From: DTU098 sp964498525 | Lineage (GTDB): Bacteria; Bacillota; Desulfotomaculia; Desulfotomaculales; Pelotomaculaceae | DNA length: 64,000 bases | NCBI GenBank assembly: GCA_964498525.1 | Contig: CAZCGU010000009.1 | Location: 1-64,000 of the forward strand | Direction of reading: 5' to 3' | Shown: positions 16,974 through 26,669 of the stretch, one piece after another | How positions within the stretch are numbered: the first letter of the stretch is position 1 | Layout: the number at the start of each line of letters is the position of its first letter | The notes under the pieces: generated by a model | Told to the model about the DNA's origin: nothing | Seen by the model: the letters and a program-made list of their open reading frames with translations, nothing else | The model's database searches: none | Program-made: the position numbers and the translations under genes

Positions 16974-18005
16974 ATGCGCAATCTGAAAGTACAGTTGTTT
17001 TTATTGGATAATTTAATATGGGTGATTTTGCTTCTGTTCTTCCTGATCAATGCCCTTGTTACCCCGAAATTTGCAACCTATGATAATCTCATTAATATAT
17101 TTTATCACAGCGCCATCATGAGCCTGCTTGTTTTAGCCCAGGGGTTGATCATGATCATCGGGCATCTGGACCTCTCCATAGAGTCCACCCTTGCCTTTGC
17201 CCCGGGAATTGCCATGCTCCTGGCGGTGAAGTGGATCCCGGGGGGAATTGACCCGGTGACCTGTATCGTCCTGACCCTGGCCGTGGGCGCCCTGGTTGGT
17301 CTTTTCAACGGTTTTTGCATATCAAAAATAGGGGTTAACCCCTTTCTGCAGTCCCTTTCCATGCTGATTATGCTGCGCGGCCTCGTACTTTTCCTTGTTC
17401 CCTTCTCTATTTTCCCCCTTGACAGGGTTTACACCTACGCCGGTCAGGCCAGGATGGCCGGCAACATTCCAGTGGCTATACCCATCGTGCTGGTTATTTT
17501 CTTGATCTTTCATATGATCCTGCAATACACACCCTTCGGCAGGCATTTTGTCGCCACCGGGGGGAACCCCCGGGCCAGTTTTATTTCCGGAATCAACACG
17601 GGCCGGGTTATTATTTACGCCTTCATAATCAGCGGCTTGCTGGCAGCCGTGGCGGGACTCCTGGCTGCCGGGAGACAGGGCTCAATTTCAAATTCCATGG
17701 GTTTAAATATGGTTTTGCTGTCCTTTGCCGGCGCCATTTTAGGCGGCGCCAGTCTGGAAGGCGGGAAAGGAACACCCCTGGGCATGCTGGGGGGCGCCCT
17801 TCTTTTGGGCATGATCTCCAACTCCTTAAACCTGCTGGGAGTGGGCGTGAATCTCGTCTACGCGACCCAGGGAGCGCTCATTTTTGTGGCCATCGTAATC
17901 GACCGGCTGAGGGTCAAATTCCGGGGCTACCTGCTGCACCAGGAACAGGTGCAAAAATTACTGCACCGGGAAAAGCAGGACCCAAACCTGACGGCTGCGG
18001 TTTAG
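16974..18005 (+). CDS. Sugar-type ABC transporter permease (RbsC/XylH family)
   Basis: Membrane subunit of the importer, 343 residues with about nine hydrophobic segments. It carries the RbsC-type features GHLDLSIES (near 62-70, matching the family GGIDLSVGS) and ATGGNPRASFISGINT (near 195-210). A TAAGGAG site precedes the ATG. It sits between the ATPase and the binding protein genes, the usual order for this transporter type. Confidence 0.92.
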   Translation: MRNLKVQLFLLDNLIWVILLLFFLINALVTPKFATYDNLINIFYHSAIMSLLVLAQGLIMIIGHLDLSIESTLAFAPGIAMLLAVKWIPGGIDPVTCIVLTLAVGALVGLFNGFCISKIGVNPFLQSLSMLIMLRGLVLFLVPFSIFPLDRVYTYAGQARMAGNIPVAIPIVLVIFLIFHMILQYTPFGRHFVATGGNPRASFISGINTGRVIIYAFIISGLLAAVAGLLAAGRQGSISNSMGLNMVLLSFAGAILGGASLEGGKGTPLGMLGGALLLGMISNSLNLLGVGVNLVYATQGALIFVAIVIDRLRVKFRGYLLHQEQVQKLLHREKQDPNLTAAV

Positions 18006-18169
18006 CGCCGGGGATCTAGCTGCTTTATTTTCCGGGTTTGTTTTAATCATAAAATTTTACAGGGGGTGTTGCTGAAGTCGGGATGGCGGTTTTAAAAGCC
18101 GGCTCTGTCCTTTCCAAGGAACAGAGCGGAAGAAAAACAAAAAAGAACAACTACTCAAGGAGGTTTTGG

Positions 18170-19297
18170 ATGATGCGTTTGAAGTGGCTTAAGGGCCTGC
18201 TGCTCATGCTTATAATTGCTGTTCTGGCAGCAGGCTGCGGGGGACAGACAGAAAAAAAATCCGGTGATGCCGGAACGGGTGAGAAAGCTGCGGGAGAACA
18301 GTTTGTTTTTGGGATGGTTGTAAAAGAGCCCACGGCGCCTTTTATTCAGGCTTTTATTAATGGCGCCCAGGAGAAGGCCAAGGAATTGGGAGTAAAGGTT
18401 GAGATTAAGGACGGGCAGGCCGATTCCTTAAAAATCATGGAATTAATGGACAATTTCATTGTGCAGAAAGTTGACGGCTTTATTATGGCCGGGGCGGTTG
18501 ATTTGAAATCAATAGTACCAGGTGTCAAGAAATTAAATGAGGCGGGTATCCCCATCATCGCCCTGGACACCTCTCCGGAAGGCGGTAAAGTTGACCTGTT
18601 CATTTCCTTCGACATCGAAGAGTCCAGCAAAAAGGCCGCGGAAGCTTTCGTGACGGGGATTAAGGACAGAAACAACGGTGCGGTTCCCGAGGGCGTTGTG
18701 ATTGAGATTACCGGTTCTTTGGAAGATATGTTTACCCAGTCCTGCAATAAGGGGTTCCAGTCGGTAGTTGGTCAGTACCCCCAGTTAAAGGTTGTGCAGG
18801 GTGAAGGAAAGTGGAACAATGATGATTCCCACATGAGGACCAGCGATTTATTGACCCGTTACGGGAAAGAAATATTGGGAATATACGTTCATACGCCCGA
18901 TATAATGGGTCCGGGAGTTGTTACCGCCATTGAAGCGGCGGGGCTTAAACCGGCTGACTACGGAATCACGGGGATTTGTATGGGACCGGAAGGTCTGGAA
19001 TTGATTAAAGAAGGTAAAGTCCTGGCTATTGTGGGACAGCCTGCTCTTGATTCGGCCGAACTGGCGGTGCAGTACTTATATGATCTTAAGACAGGTAAGA
19101 GTATTCCCAAAGTTGGCGATACAGTGGAACGGGAAAATGTTTTATGGTCCCCGGCAAAAGTAATTGAAAACCCATGGGCCGACGAGGGAGCATTTATGGT
19201 TCTGCAGGGCCCCCTGGTTCCCCTTGAGGTAAAAACCGACAGCCCCTTGCTCTGGGAAAACAAGTTAAGCCACCTCTGGAAACAGGAGCAGAAGTAG
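18170..19297 (+). CDS. Sugar-type ABC transporter substrate-binding lipoprotein (RbsB family)
   Basis: Extracellular binding protein of the importer. A signal sequence with lipobox LAAGC (Cys near residue 23) anchors it to the membrane; the rest is a type I periplasmic binding fold (starts FVFGMVVKEPTAPFIQAFI, with IPIIALDTSPEGG near 125). The ATG at 18170 follows AAGGAGG; the frame opens 87 bases earlier but without a site. At 375 residues it is slightly longer than RbsB. The ligand is probably the substrate of the two upstream dehydrogenases. Confidence 0.92.
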   Translation: MMRLKWLKGLLLMLIIAVLAAGCGGQTEKKSGDAGTGEKAAGEQFVFGMVVKEPTAPFIQAFINGAQEKAKELGVKVEIKDGQADSLKIMELMDNFIVQKVDGFIMAGAVDLKSIVPGVKKLNEAGIPIIALDTSPEGGKVDLFISFDIEESSKKAAEAFVTGIKDRNNGAVPEGVVIEITGSLEDMFTQSCNKGFQSVVGQYPQLKVVQGEGKWNNDDSHMRTSDLLTRYGKEILGIYVHTPDIMGPGVVTAIEAAGLKPADYGITGICMGPEGLELIKEGKVLAIVGQPALDSAELAVQYLYDLKTGKSIPKVGDTVERENVLWSPAKVIENPWADEGAFMVLQGPLVPLEVKTDSPLLWENKLSHLWKQEQK

Positions 19298-19396
19298 CAA
19301 GGGGAAAGTTTACCTTTAGGCCCTGATCCGGTCTGAAACTTGCTGCAAGTTACAAAAAATTAAAAAATTAAGATTTGTCCGGTGGAATTTTGATGG

Positions 19397-19434
19397 GACC
19401 CATACCGGTATTTCCGGTATGGGTCTTTTATATT
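19397..19434 (+). terminator. Intrinsic terminator after the ABC importer operon
   Basis: A perfect 12-bp stem, GACCCATACCGG (19397-19408) with its complement (19414-19425), a five-base loop and a T-rich tail. Confidence 0.92.
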
Positions 19435-19586
19435 CAGGCGGTCCGTCAGACGGCCCAATCCGATACAGCAAGAATTATCCGGTGCCAATCCGGTGCCAAT
19501 TTAGAACAAATATATTGTTTTATAATAAGCCGGCTTAATTTATAATGTTAAGTATAGTGTGTGAACGGATGAAACGGGGGATAAAT

Positions 19587-20987
19587 GTGAATCAGGACGC
19601 CTCAGTAAAAAAATACGCTTTAATTACGGTAACGATGGCTTCTTTTTTAGCGCCTTTTATGGGCAGCGCCGTTAACCTGGCCATTCCCTCCATAGGGAAA
19701 GATTTTAACAGCAGCGCCCTGCTTTTGGGCTGGGTTGTGACCAGTTATTTGCTGGCCTCGGCGGCGTTTCTGCTGCCCTGCGGCAGGTTTGCCGACATTA
19801 TAGGCAGGAAAAAGGTTTTTATTGTGGGTGTTTCCGTGTTTACCCTGGCATCCTTGCTTTGCGGCATGGCCTGGTCGATCCAGGCCCTCATAGCTTTCAG
19901 AGTGCTGCAGGGGTTGGGCGGGGCCATGCAGTTTGGAACCAGCATGGCTATCCTGACCTCGGTCTACCCGCCCCAGGAAAGGGGAAAGGTGCTGGGGATT
20001 AATGTGGCTACCGTTTATACGGGGCTTTCCCTGGGCCCGGTGCTGGGTGGGATCATGAACCAGCATTTGGGCTGGCATTCGATCTTTTACCTTAATGTAG
20101 GCATAGGCCTTCTCATTATACTTTTAGTGTCCCTTAAGCTGAAGGGGGAATGGGCCGGGGCTAAAGGAGAAAGTTTTGACCTGGGGGGGTCGGCTTTGTA
20201 CATCAGTGGTGTAATAGCCTTTATGTACGGGATATCTTCCTTTGCCGCAACACCCTGGGCCAAGTATATTTTGGCCCTGGGCCTGATTCTGCTGGTCCTC
20301 TTTATCCGCTACGAGATCAAGCTGGAACAGCCAATCTTAAATATCCGCCTGTTCAGCCGCAGCGCATCCTTCGCCTTTTCTAATCTGGCGGCCCTTATTA
20401 ACTACAGCGCAACCTTTGCGGTGGGTTTTCTCCTTTCCCTTTACCTGCAGGTGGCGGTAGGTTTTGACTCCCAAACAGCAGGCTTGATTCTGCTGTCCCA
20501 ACCGGTAATTATGGCCCTGCTTTCCCCCTTTGCCGGAACGCTCTCCGACCGGGTGGAACCCAGGGTGGTTGCTTCCTGGGGAATGGGTCTGACCACAGCC
20601 GGGCTTTTCGTTTTCAGTTTTTTAACCATGCAAACTCCCCTGTGGCTCGTTATCATTAATCTTGTCCTTCTGGGCACGGGCTTTGCCCTTTTCTCCTCCC
20701 CAAACAGCAATGCCGTTATGGGTTCGGTAGAGAAAAGATTCTACGGGGTGGCTTCTTCCACCCTGGGTACCATGAGAATTACCGGGCAAGCCATCAGTAT
20801 GGCCATTGCCACTCTGATCGTGACCCTGTACCTGGGGAGCGGGGGGTTAAGCCCGGATCAGGCGGAACTGCTGACAAAGAGTATCAGGGTCGCCTTCATC
20901 ATCTTTACCCTGACCTGCTTTGGCGGTATTTTTGCCTCCCTGGCCAGGGGGAAAGTTACTGCCGGGGGAATTTCCCAACAGTCTTAA
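19587..20987 (+). CDS. MFS transporter, DHA2 (EmrB/QacA-like) family
   Basis: A proton-driven exporter of 466 residues with about 14 membrane segments. It shows the MFS loop motif GRFADIIGRKKVF (near 70-82), the antiporter motif C region (GLSLGPVLGGIM, near 147-158) and the late GTLSDRVEPRVV repeat of motif A. GTG at 19587 follows ACGGGGG by six bases; an ATG at 19569 is the alternative. It has its own terminator on each side, so it is transcribed alone. The substrate (drug, organic acid or other) is unknown. Confidence 0.88.
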   Translation: MNQDASVKKYALITVTMASFLAPFMGSAVNLAIPSIGKDFNSSALLLGWVVTSYLLASAAFLLPCGRFADIIGRKKVFIVGVSVFTLASLLCGMAWSIQALIAFRVLQGLGGAMQFGTSMAILTSVYPPQERGKVLGINVATVYTGLSLGPVLGGIMNQHLGWHSIFYLNVGIGLLIILLVSLKLKGEWAGAKGESFDLGGSALYISGVIAFMYGISSFAATPWAKYILALGLILLVLFIRYEIKLEQPILNIRLFSRSASFAFSNLAALINYSATFAVGFLLSLYLQVAVGFDSQTAGLILLSQPVIMALLSPFAGTLSDRVEPRVVASWGMGLTTAGLFVFSFLTMQTPLWLVIINLVLLGTGFALFSSPNSNAVMGSVEKRFYGVASSTLGTMRITGQAISMAIATLIVTLYLGSGGLSPDQAELLTKSIRVAFIIFTLTCFGGIFASLARGKVTAGGISQQS

Positions 20988-21007
20988 ACCCTTTAAGGGG
21001 CAACAAA

Positions 21008-21052
21008 AAAACAGGGCAACTGGAGAAATATTTCCAGACTGCCTTGTTTTTT
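21008..21052. terminator. Bidirectional terminator
   Basis: ACAGGGCA (21011-21018) pairs with TGCCTTGT (21040-21047) with an inner TGGA/TCCA stem; A and T runs flank both sides, so it can serve the MFS gene and, on the minus strand, the ABC-F gene. Confidence 0.75.
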
Positions 21053-21185
21053 GAAAACCGGGTATTAAGGCCTTCTGTTAAAATGCCGGCAGGTTATCCA
21101 GGTTATTTGAAAATAGGGTTTGACTTTTCGGCGAATTTTACCCCGGAACTGGCCTTGCCAACCAGCAGGCTGGCGTGCAGGTGAC

Positions 21186-23105
21186 CTATTCCCCGGCCAG
21201 TTCCAGCCACTCTTCCAGGTTAACCTCCAGGGATGACCGGGCCTGTTCCAACTGGCTCTGCCGCTGCAGGCAGGCCTGGTAGTCCTGGTAAACTTCCGGC
21301 AGGGTCAGCTCCTCCTCCAGACGGGAGATATCTTTCTCCAGGCCGGCGATGGCCTGTTCCAGTTCCTCCAAGCGGCGCTGCCGCCGGCGTTTTTGGCGTT
21401 CTTCCTCTTTCCTTTGCAGGTACTGTTCCTTTTCAGCGGAGATTATGCCCCCTGCCGCTTCTTCCGGCTGCCCGGCAGCTTCTCCGGGCGCCAGTTCCGC
21501 TTGCCGGCGGACATAATCGTTGTAATTGCCGGGCCAGCTCGTGGCGCCTGCAGGGGAAAGCTCCAAAATTCCAGTGGCGATTTTATTGATGAAATAACGG
21601 TCGTGGGAGACAAAAAGAATTGTGCCCGGGTAGCCGGTGAGGGCGTCTTCCAGCGCCTCCCTGCCGGGCAGGTCCAGGTGATTGGTAGGTTCGTCCAGAA
21701 GCAAAAAATTTGCCTGCTGCAGCATCAGGGAAGCCAGAGCCAGCCGTGATTTTTCACCGCCGCTCAAATCTGCCACTAATTTGAACACATCATCCCCGCG
21801 AAACAGAAACCTTCCCAGCACTTTGCGGAGATCGACCTCGTTCATCCGGGGGTAGCGGTCCCAGAGTTCCTGCAGGACCTGCTTCCCGCCGGCCAGTCCC
21901 TGTTGTTCCTGGTCGTAATAGCCCATTTGCACGCCGACGCCCGGTTTCAGCCTGCCGCCTTGGCGCATAAGCTTACCGGCAATGGTCTTAAGCAAGGTCG
22001 TTTTGCCGATGCCGTTGGGGCCAATCAGGGCCAGCCTGTCACCCCTGCTGATTTCAAAATTCAAGTTGCGGGCCAGGGTTATTCCGGGATAGCCTATGGA
22101 AAGATCCTCCCCTTGAAAAACTTCCTGGCCGCTGGTGCGGCTGATACCGAAGGAAACACTGGCCCGGATTTCCTGGACCGGTCTCTCCAGCCGGTCTATT
22201 TTTTCCAGCGTCTTGAGACGGCTTTGGGCGCGCCGGGTAGTATCCTTGGCGGCAATGTTGCGCCGCACAAATTCCTCTATCCGGGCAATTTCCCCCTGCT
22301 GGCGGTTATAGTCTTTAATTTGTTGTTCCAGCGCTTCCGCTTTTTGCTGCACAAAGCGCGTATAATTACCGGTATAGCGGGTAATGACACCGCGCTCCAG
22401 CTCGTAAATAACCCCGGCCAGGGCGTCCAGGAAATAGCGGTCATGGGAAACAACCAGAACCGCACCGCGGTAGGAACGCAGGTATTGTTCCAGCCAGGCC
22501 AGGTTGTCCAGATCCAGGTAGTTGGTGGGCTCATCCAGAATCAGAAGATCCGGATCCCCCAGCAGGCAGCGGGCCAGGGCCAGCCGTGTTTTCTGGCCGC
22601 CGCTCAAGGTTCCCACGGGGATATTAAAGTCCGCTTCCGCAAACTTGAGGCCGCGCAGTACACTGCGAATGCCGGCTTCATATTCAAACCCGCCCCGGTT
22701 TTTAAAGACGGAGGAAAGGTTTTCGTAAGTTTGCAGGAACTGACCATAGGCGTTGCCGTCGTTTGCCAGGGCAGGATCCGACATTTTATTTTCCATTTCC
22801 CTCAGCTGTTTTTCCAGTTCCAGAAGGGGGGCAAATACCGCAATCATTTCCTGCCAGATACTCTGGGACGACTCCAGCCCCCCATCCTGGGCCAGGTAAG
22901 ACATCCTCAGATCCCGGGCTCTGATCACTTCTCCCGTATCAGGCTCCAGGCGCCCGGCCAGGATTTTTAAAAGGGTCGATTTGCCCGACCCGTTCAGGCC
23001 TACTATACCAGCGCGCTCCCTGTCCTGGACGGTAAAGTTTACATCACCCAATACTTGCCGGGCCCCGAATGATTTGGAAACACGGGCCGCCTGTAAGAGG
23101 ATCAC
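21186..23105 (-). CDS. ABC-F family ATPase (ribosome-associated, Uup/YdiF-like)
   Basis: A soluble protein of 639 residues with two ABC domains and no membrane segments, the mark of ABC-F translation factors that act in the ribosomal E site. Walker A motifs are GLNGSGKST (near 36-44) and GPNGIGKTT (near 361-369), with two LSGGQKTR/LSGGEKSR signatures and LDEPTNYLDL/LDEPTNHLDL Walker B motifs. The interdomain linker (about 240-310) is basic, and the C-terminus (about 560-639) is a coiled coil as in Uup. Start is GTG after GAAAGGGGTG. Confidence 0.93.
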   Translation of the reverse strand: MILLQAARVSKSFGARQVLGDVNFTVQDRERAGIVGLNGSGKSTLLKILAGRLEPDTGEVIRARDLRMSYLAQDGGLESSQSIWQEMIAVFAPLLELEKQLREMENKMSDPALANDGNAYGQFLQTYENLSSVFKNRGGFEYEAGIRSVLRGLKFAEADFNIPVGTLSGGQKTRLALARCLLGDPDLLILDEPTNYLDLDNLAWLEQYLRSYRGAVLVVSHDRYFLDALAGVIYELERGVITRYTGNYTRFVQQKAEALEQQIKDYNRQQGEIARIEEFVRRNIAAKDTTRRAQSRLKTLEKIDRLERPVQEIRASVSFGISRTSGQEVFQGEDLSIGYPGITLARNLNFEISRGDRLALIGPNGIGKTTLLKTIAGKLMRQGGRLKPGVGVQMGYYDQEQQGLAGGKQVLQELWDRYPRMNEVDLRKVLGRFLFRGDDVFKLVADLSGGEKSRLALASLMLQQANFLLLDEPTNHLDLPGREALEDALTGYPGTILFVSHDRYFINKIATGILELSPAGATSWPGNYNDYVRRQAELAPGEAAGQPEEAAGGIISAEKEQYLQRKEEERQKRRRQRRLEELEQAIAGLEKDISRLEEELTLPEVYQDYQACLQRQSQLEQARSSLEVNLEEWLELAGE

Positions 23106-23194
23106 AGCGACTCACCCCTTTCACCTATCCAGTTTACAACAGGGGGGCCGGCCCTTACAAGCTTTGAGGCAAGTTATGAGCAACCCTGAATACT

Positions 23195-23407
23195 TCAATT
23201 TTTTTTAAGCCGATAAAACAGGCAGGAAACCAGCACGGCTGTCAGGGCGCTCAGCAGCAGTCCGGTGTTCTCATTTAAACCCAGTTTAAAAGACCATAAA
23301 TAGTAAACACCAAGGGCGCAGGACACCGTAATTATCATGAACAAAAATCCATAACTCATCTTTTTCCATAAACCTCCGGGCCTGTTCTTAAGGGGATTCG
23401 TTATCAT
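23195..23407 (-). CDS. Small membrane protein, two hydrophobic segments, unknown
   Basis: A 70-residue protein with two membrane segments (about 19-37 and 48-65) and a basic C-terminus (YRLKKN). I do not recognise it. As written it overlaps the Cys-rich gene before it by 20 bases; a shorter form starting at the ATG at 23359, 13 bases after GGAGG, is equally possible. It would be cotranscribed with that gene. Confidence 0.5.
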   Translation of the reverse strand: MITNPLKNRPGGLWKKMSYGFLFMIITVSCALGVYYLWSFKLGLNENTGLLLSALTAVLVSCLFYRLKKN

Positions 23408-23705
23408 CGTAGGCTTCGCTTATAATGCAGGGAACAGATCCCGACACCAAACGGCCGGTTGCCAGAACAACATAGATAATCCTTCCCGCAGGGTTAGCCA
23501 TAATTAGTTTGGGATTAATCCATACCCGTTCACATTTTTCCCTTTCGCATTGGTTATAATCCGGGCAGTGGCCGCAGCAGATTAAGCCGCAGGCATGGTT
23601 GTTATTAAAGTTGTCGGCGCATCTGGGGATAGCATCCTCCCCTTCTCTGAAGATATTCTGACAATGATTCGCCCTTTCCGTCAGGGTCAGCTTTGTAAAA
23701 TCCAC
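23388..23705 (-). CDS. Cysteine-rich small protein, unknown
   Basis: A 105-residue protein with eight or more cysteines, most within CGLICCGHCPDYNQCEREKC (near 39-58), which suggests a zinc or iron-sulfur site. The second half (PAGRIIYVVLATGRLVSGSVPCI) is hydrophobic but probably not membrane. GTG start six bases after a GGGGGGAG site. Family not recognised. It overlaps the following small membrane protein gene. Confidence 0.6.
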   Translation of the reverse strand: MDFTKLTLTERANHCQNIFREGEDAIPRCADNFNNNHACGLICCGHCPDYNQCEREKCERVWINPKLIMANPAGRIIYVVLATGRLVSGSVPCIISEAYDDNESP

Positions 23706-24113
23706 AATTCTCCCCCCTTGAGATCTAACCGGTACTTAACTTTTAGAATATTCTTAATGCGGGAGGTAAATTCCTTTTTATTTACCGGGGGACTAAGTCA
23801 TATAATTTCCTAATATCCTAAACTTTGAGGTCAGAGTTCAATTGTAGCATGTTTTGGACAATTTTTGCTTTTGAGTGCTTGTGTTATTACGTTAGATATC
23901 TATTATAACATGTTATTATAATCTAGAGTATTCATGGGATAAACCCTCATTAGATTAAAACTCCTGGTTTAATTGAACAGGAGTGGTTCAAGCAGCGGAA
24001 TACTACGGCAATAGGCTTAAAAAAATAATTGTTTCTTTAATACTGTCCAGGTTTGACAAATGATGCAACCTTGTTTATAATCATTCAAGAACCTAAAAAT
24101 AGGGGTGTGAGAA
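23706..24113. other. Intergenic region with palindromes
   Basis: No gene seen. It contains the 12-base palindrome ATAACATGTTAT (23905-23916), an inverted repeat ACTCCTG/CAGGAGT near 23964-23991 without a T run, and the promoter of the next gene. Confidence 0.5.
24053..24081 (+). promoter_or_regulatory. Consensus sigma-A promoter
   Basis: TTGACA (24053-24058), 17-base spacer, TATAAT (24076-24081): a perfect vegetative promoter 32 bases before the next gene. Confidence 0.92.
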
Positions 24114-24440
24114 ATGGCATTTGAAATTTATAAACCACGTGGTGAAAGAATACCCAAGTTGCCTTTAATAACTATCTCCAAGAATTCCATAGTGTTAAAC
24201 AAACATGCCCGCGAAAAGTTAAATGTGGAGAAGGTCGAACTGGCCTATAACCGGGAAACTAACACAATCCGGATAAAAGCCACGGAAGAAGGGCAGAATA
24301 TCAAAAAAACCAAGGTTTTTAGCAGGGGTTTTTTCAATCACTTCAATATTGTTGCCAAGGGTAAATTTCACGCAAAATATGACGAAAAAGAAAATTCCTT
24401 ATACGTTAATCTGGATCATGATCAGGTTGCCCCACAGTAG
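24114..24440 (+). CDS. Conserved-looking 108-residue protein, unknown
   Basis: A basic, strand-rich protein (ITISKNSIVLNKHAREKL near 21-38, YNRETNTIRIKA near 45-56) whose beta-hairpin pattern recalls AbrB/SpoVT or small phage-type folds, without a firm match. It has the strongest vegetative promoter in the window and a GGGGTGTGAG ribosome site before the ATG, so it is likely to be highly expressed. Monocistronic. Function unknown. Confidence 0.72.
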   Translation: MAFEIYKPRGERIPKLPLITISKNSIVLNKHAREKLNVEKVELAYNRETNTIRIKATEEGQNIKKTKVFSRGFFNHFNIVAKGKFHAKYDEKENSLYVNLDHDQVAPQ

Positions 24441-24864
24441 ATTGCCGGTTGTTTCCGGTTAAGAAGCCTTAAATGCTCGGTTGATACTCAAAGTAAACTT
24501 TTTCCCCATTGTTGCGGGCAAAAGCATGTTATCAGGCATATTGTTTTGCTGTTTTAAATGCTTTAAACGCTTCTGTTTCCCCAAAGCTTAAATAACCCAA
24601 CTTCTTGAGGCTTAAATGGTGCATCCCGGACAGGTTGTCCGGGAACCTTTGTTCCTTGCTATAAAGATAAATAACGGGATAAACAAAAGGAAAAACCAGA
24701 CGGCATGGGCGCAGTCTGGTTTTTTAAGGTGGTGGCATTTCACCGGGGGTGCAGCAAACAATTCCGGCACCGCAACCCCCTGTGTTTGCGCGTATTAAGA
24801 TGTTTTACCGTCTGACTGTGTCTTTACTTGACGGTAAGGGGTCCGGGTTTACCCCCCGGCGCCC
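24441..24864. other. Intergenic region
   Basis: No coding frame with support. It holds the terminator at 24692-24726; otherwise I see nothing. Confidence 0.5.
24692..24726. terminator. Bidirectional intrinsic terminator
   Basis: AACCAGAC (24694-24701) pairs with GTCTGGTT (24714-24721); T run on the plus side and A run before it, so it works in either direction, including for the convergent threonine synthase gene. Confidence 0.85.
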
Positions 24865-26367
24865 TTACCGGGGGCTTAAAATGGTTTCAACCGATTTACG
24901 CATTTGTTCCCCGGACGTGACTCCCCGGTGCCGGACTTGTTTTGTATTCAATTCCTTGAGCCCCGCGGGTATCTCCAGGCCGCTGGCAGCGGCCAGATCA
25001 TCCAGGAGGGTAAATTCGTCCTTATCCCTTACCGCATCTTCCCCTAGAATTGCCCTGGCCACGCTGGCATTGAATTTAAAAGGGCTGGCTGTGGATGCTA
25101 CGATTGTCCTGGTTGCGTCACCGGTGGCGGCGACGTATTTGCCGTAAACAGACAAGCCCACGGCTGTGTGGGTATCCAGCAGGTAGTTGTATCGTTTGTA
25201 AACGGAGCGTATGGCAGTTGCTGTCGCGGTGTCATCGGCAAAATCTGACCAGAAGATTTCTTTAATCCTGGTGTGGGTTGCATCGTCGATCCGGTAAGCT
25301 CCTTTTTGCCTGAGATCCGCCATCCAGGACCGGACATTGCCGGCATCATGCCCTGACAGATGGTAAAGAAGACGCTCCAGGTTGCTGGAAATAAGGATAT
25401 CCATAGAGGGCGAAATGGTTTTTTGAAAGGGACGGCCCCGGTCGTATAAGCCGGTCCGGATAAAGTCCGCCAGGACGTTGTTGGAGTTGGCCGCGCAAAT
25501 CAGCCTATTTACAGGCAGTCCCATTTCCCTGGCGTAATAGGCTGCCAGGATGTTGCCAAAGTTACCAGTGGGTACAACAAAATTAAGCCCGTCACCGGGG
25601 GTAATTACCCCCCGGGAAACCAGGTCCAGGTAGGCTGAAAAGTAATAGACAATTTGGGGTGCCAGTCTGCCCCAGTTGATGGAGTTGGCCGAAGTCAGGG
25701 AAAAGTTTTTTACCCCCAGTTCCTGGTTGAACAGTTTGTCCCCGAAAATATTTTTAACCCCGGTTTGGGCGTCGTCAAAGTTGCCCCGGACCGCTACTAC
25801 TGCTACGTTATTGCCTTCCTGGGTAATCATCTGTAATTTCTGCATTTCACTGACACCCTGTTCCGGGTAAAAAACGATGATTCTAGTGCCGGGGACATCC
25901 TTAAATCCTTCCAGGGCGGCTTTTCCGGTATCACCCGAGGTTGCCACCAGAATTACTATTATTGCCTCCTCCCCGGTTTTAACTACCGCCCTTGTCAGAA
26001 GGCGGGGCAGGATTTGCAGGGCCAGGTCTTTAAAGGCGCTGGTGGGGCCATGCCACAGTTCCAGGACATACAGCAAGTCTTCCAGTTTGTGCAGGGGAGC
26101 TATTTCCGGCGCGTCAAACCGGCTGGTGTTGTAAGCAAGTGACACGCATGTCCCGAGCTCATCCACTGTAAAGTCGGTGAGATATTCTTTTAAAATGCAA
26201 ACGGCCCTTCCCCGGTAGTCCAAACCGGCCCATTCCTTAAGCTGATCCTGGGAGACCTTCACCTTTTCACAGGGAACAAACAATCCCCCGTCCGGGGCTA
26301 TTCCCATTTTGATGGCCTCCGCCGAAGAAACCTTCCTGCATTGTCCCCTGGTGCTTTCGTACAGCAT
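24865..26367 (-). CDS. thrC: Threonine synthase
   Basis: PLP enzyme making threonine from O-phosphohomoserine. The 500-residue length and N-terminus (MLYESTRG, then APDGGLFVP) fit the long ThrC class; the PLP lysine is in TSAFKDLALQ (near 112) and the phosphate-binding ATSGDTGKAA is near 140. The chosen ATG follows GGGGTGATAAA. The frame stays open for another 74 codons upstream and has a second good start (AGGAG, eight bases, ATG at 26532) that would add 55 residues, so an N-terminal extension cannot be excluded. No T-box leader motif is visible. Confidence 0.94.
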   Translation of the reverse strand: MLYESTRGQCRKVSSAEAIKMGIAPDGGLFVPCEKVKVSQDQLKEWAGLDYRGRAVCILKEYLTDFTVDELGTCVSLAYNTSRFDAPEIAPLHKLEDLLYVLELWHGPTSAFKDLALQILPRLLTRAVVKTGEEAIIVILVATSGDTGKAALEGFKDVPGTRIIVFYPEQGVSEMQKLQMITQEGNNVAVVAVRGNFDDAQTGVKNIFGDKLFNQELGVKNFSLTSANSINWGRLAPQIVYYFSAYLDLVSRGVITPGDGLNFVVPTGNFGNILAAYYAREMGLPVNRLICAANSNNVLADFIRTGLYDRGRPFQKTISPSMDILISSNLERLLYHLSGHDAGNVRSWMADLRQKGAYRIDDATHTRIKEIFWSDFADDTATATAIRSVYKRYNYLLDTHTAVGLSVYGKYVAATGDATRTIVASTASPFKFNASVARAILGEDAVRDKDEFTLLDDLAAASGLEIPAGLKELNTKQVRHRGVTSGEQMRKSVETILSPR

Positions 26368-26669
26368 TTTATCACCCCACATAATTATCTGCCGGAACGT
26401 ACCGGATCCGGTAAAGAGCATGTTCTGGGCAGGTCGTAAAAACCTGCAGGTACATCTACTATTAAACAACAAAGCTTCGCCGGATGTAAAGGGAAAAAGC
26501 CGGCCGGGATTTGTCCCCGGGCCGTATTTTAACATGGGCAAGTCTCCTGGATAAATTCTTTTTAAAGTTGTATTTAGCGCCGCCGGCAAGGTTATTGCAC
26601 CTCACGTTAAATTCTGCCACGAATGGTTAAAATATAATCAAAACAGAAAGAAAGGCTGGTTAGTTGAAT

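Noticed and set aside
21903..22970. 355-codon plus-strand frame
   Set aside because: Antisense shadow of the ABC-F gene; no ribosome site and no recognisable domain.
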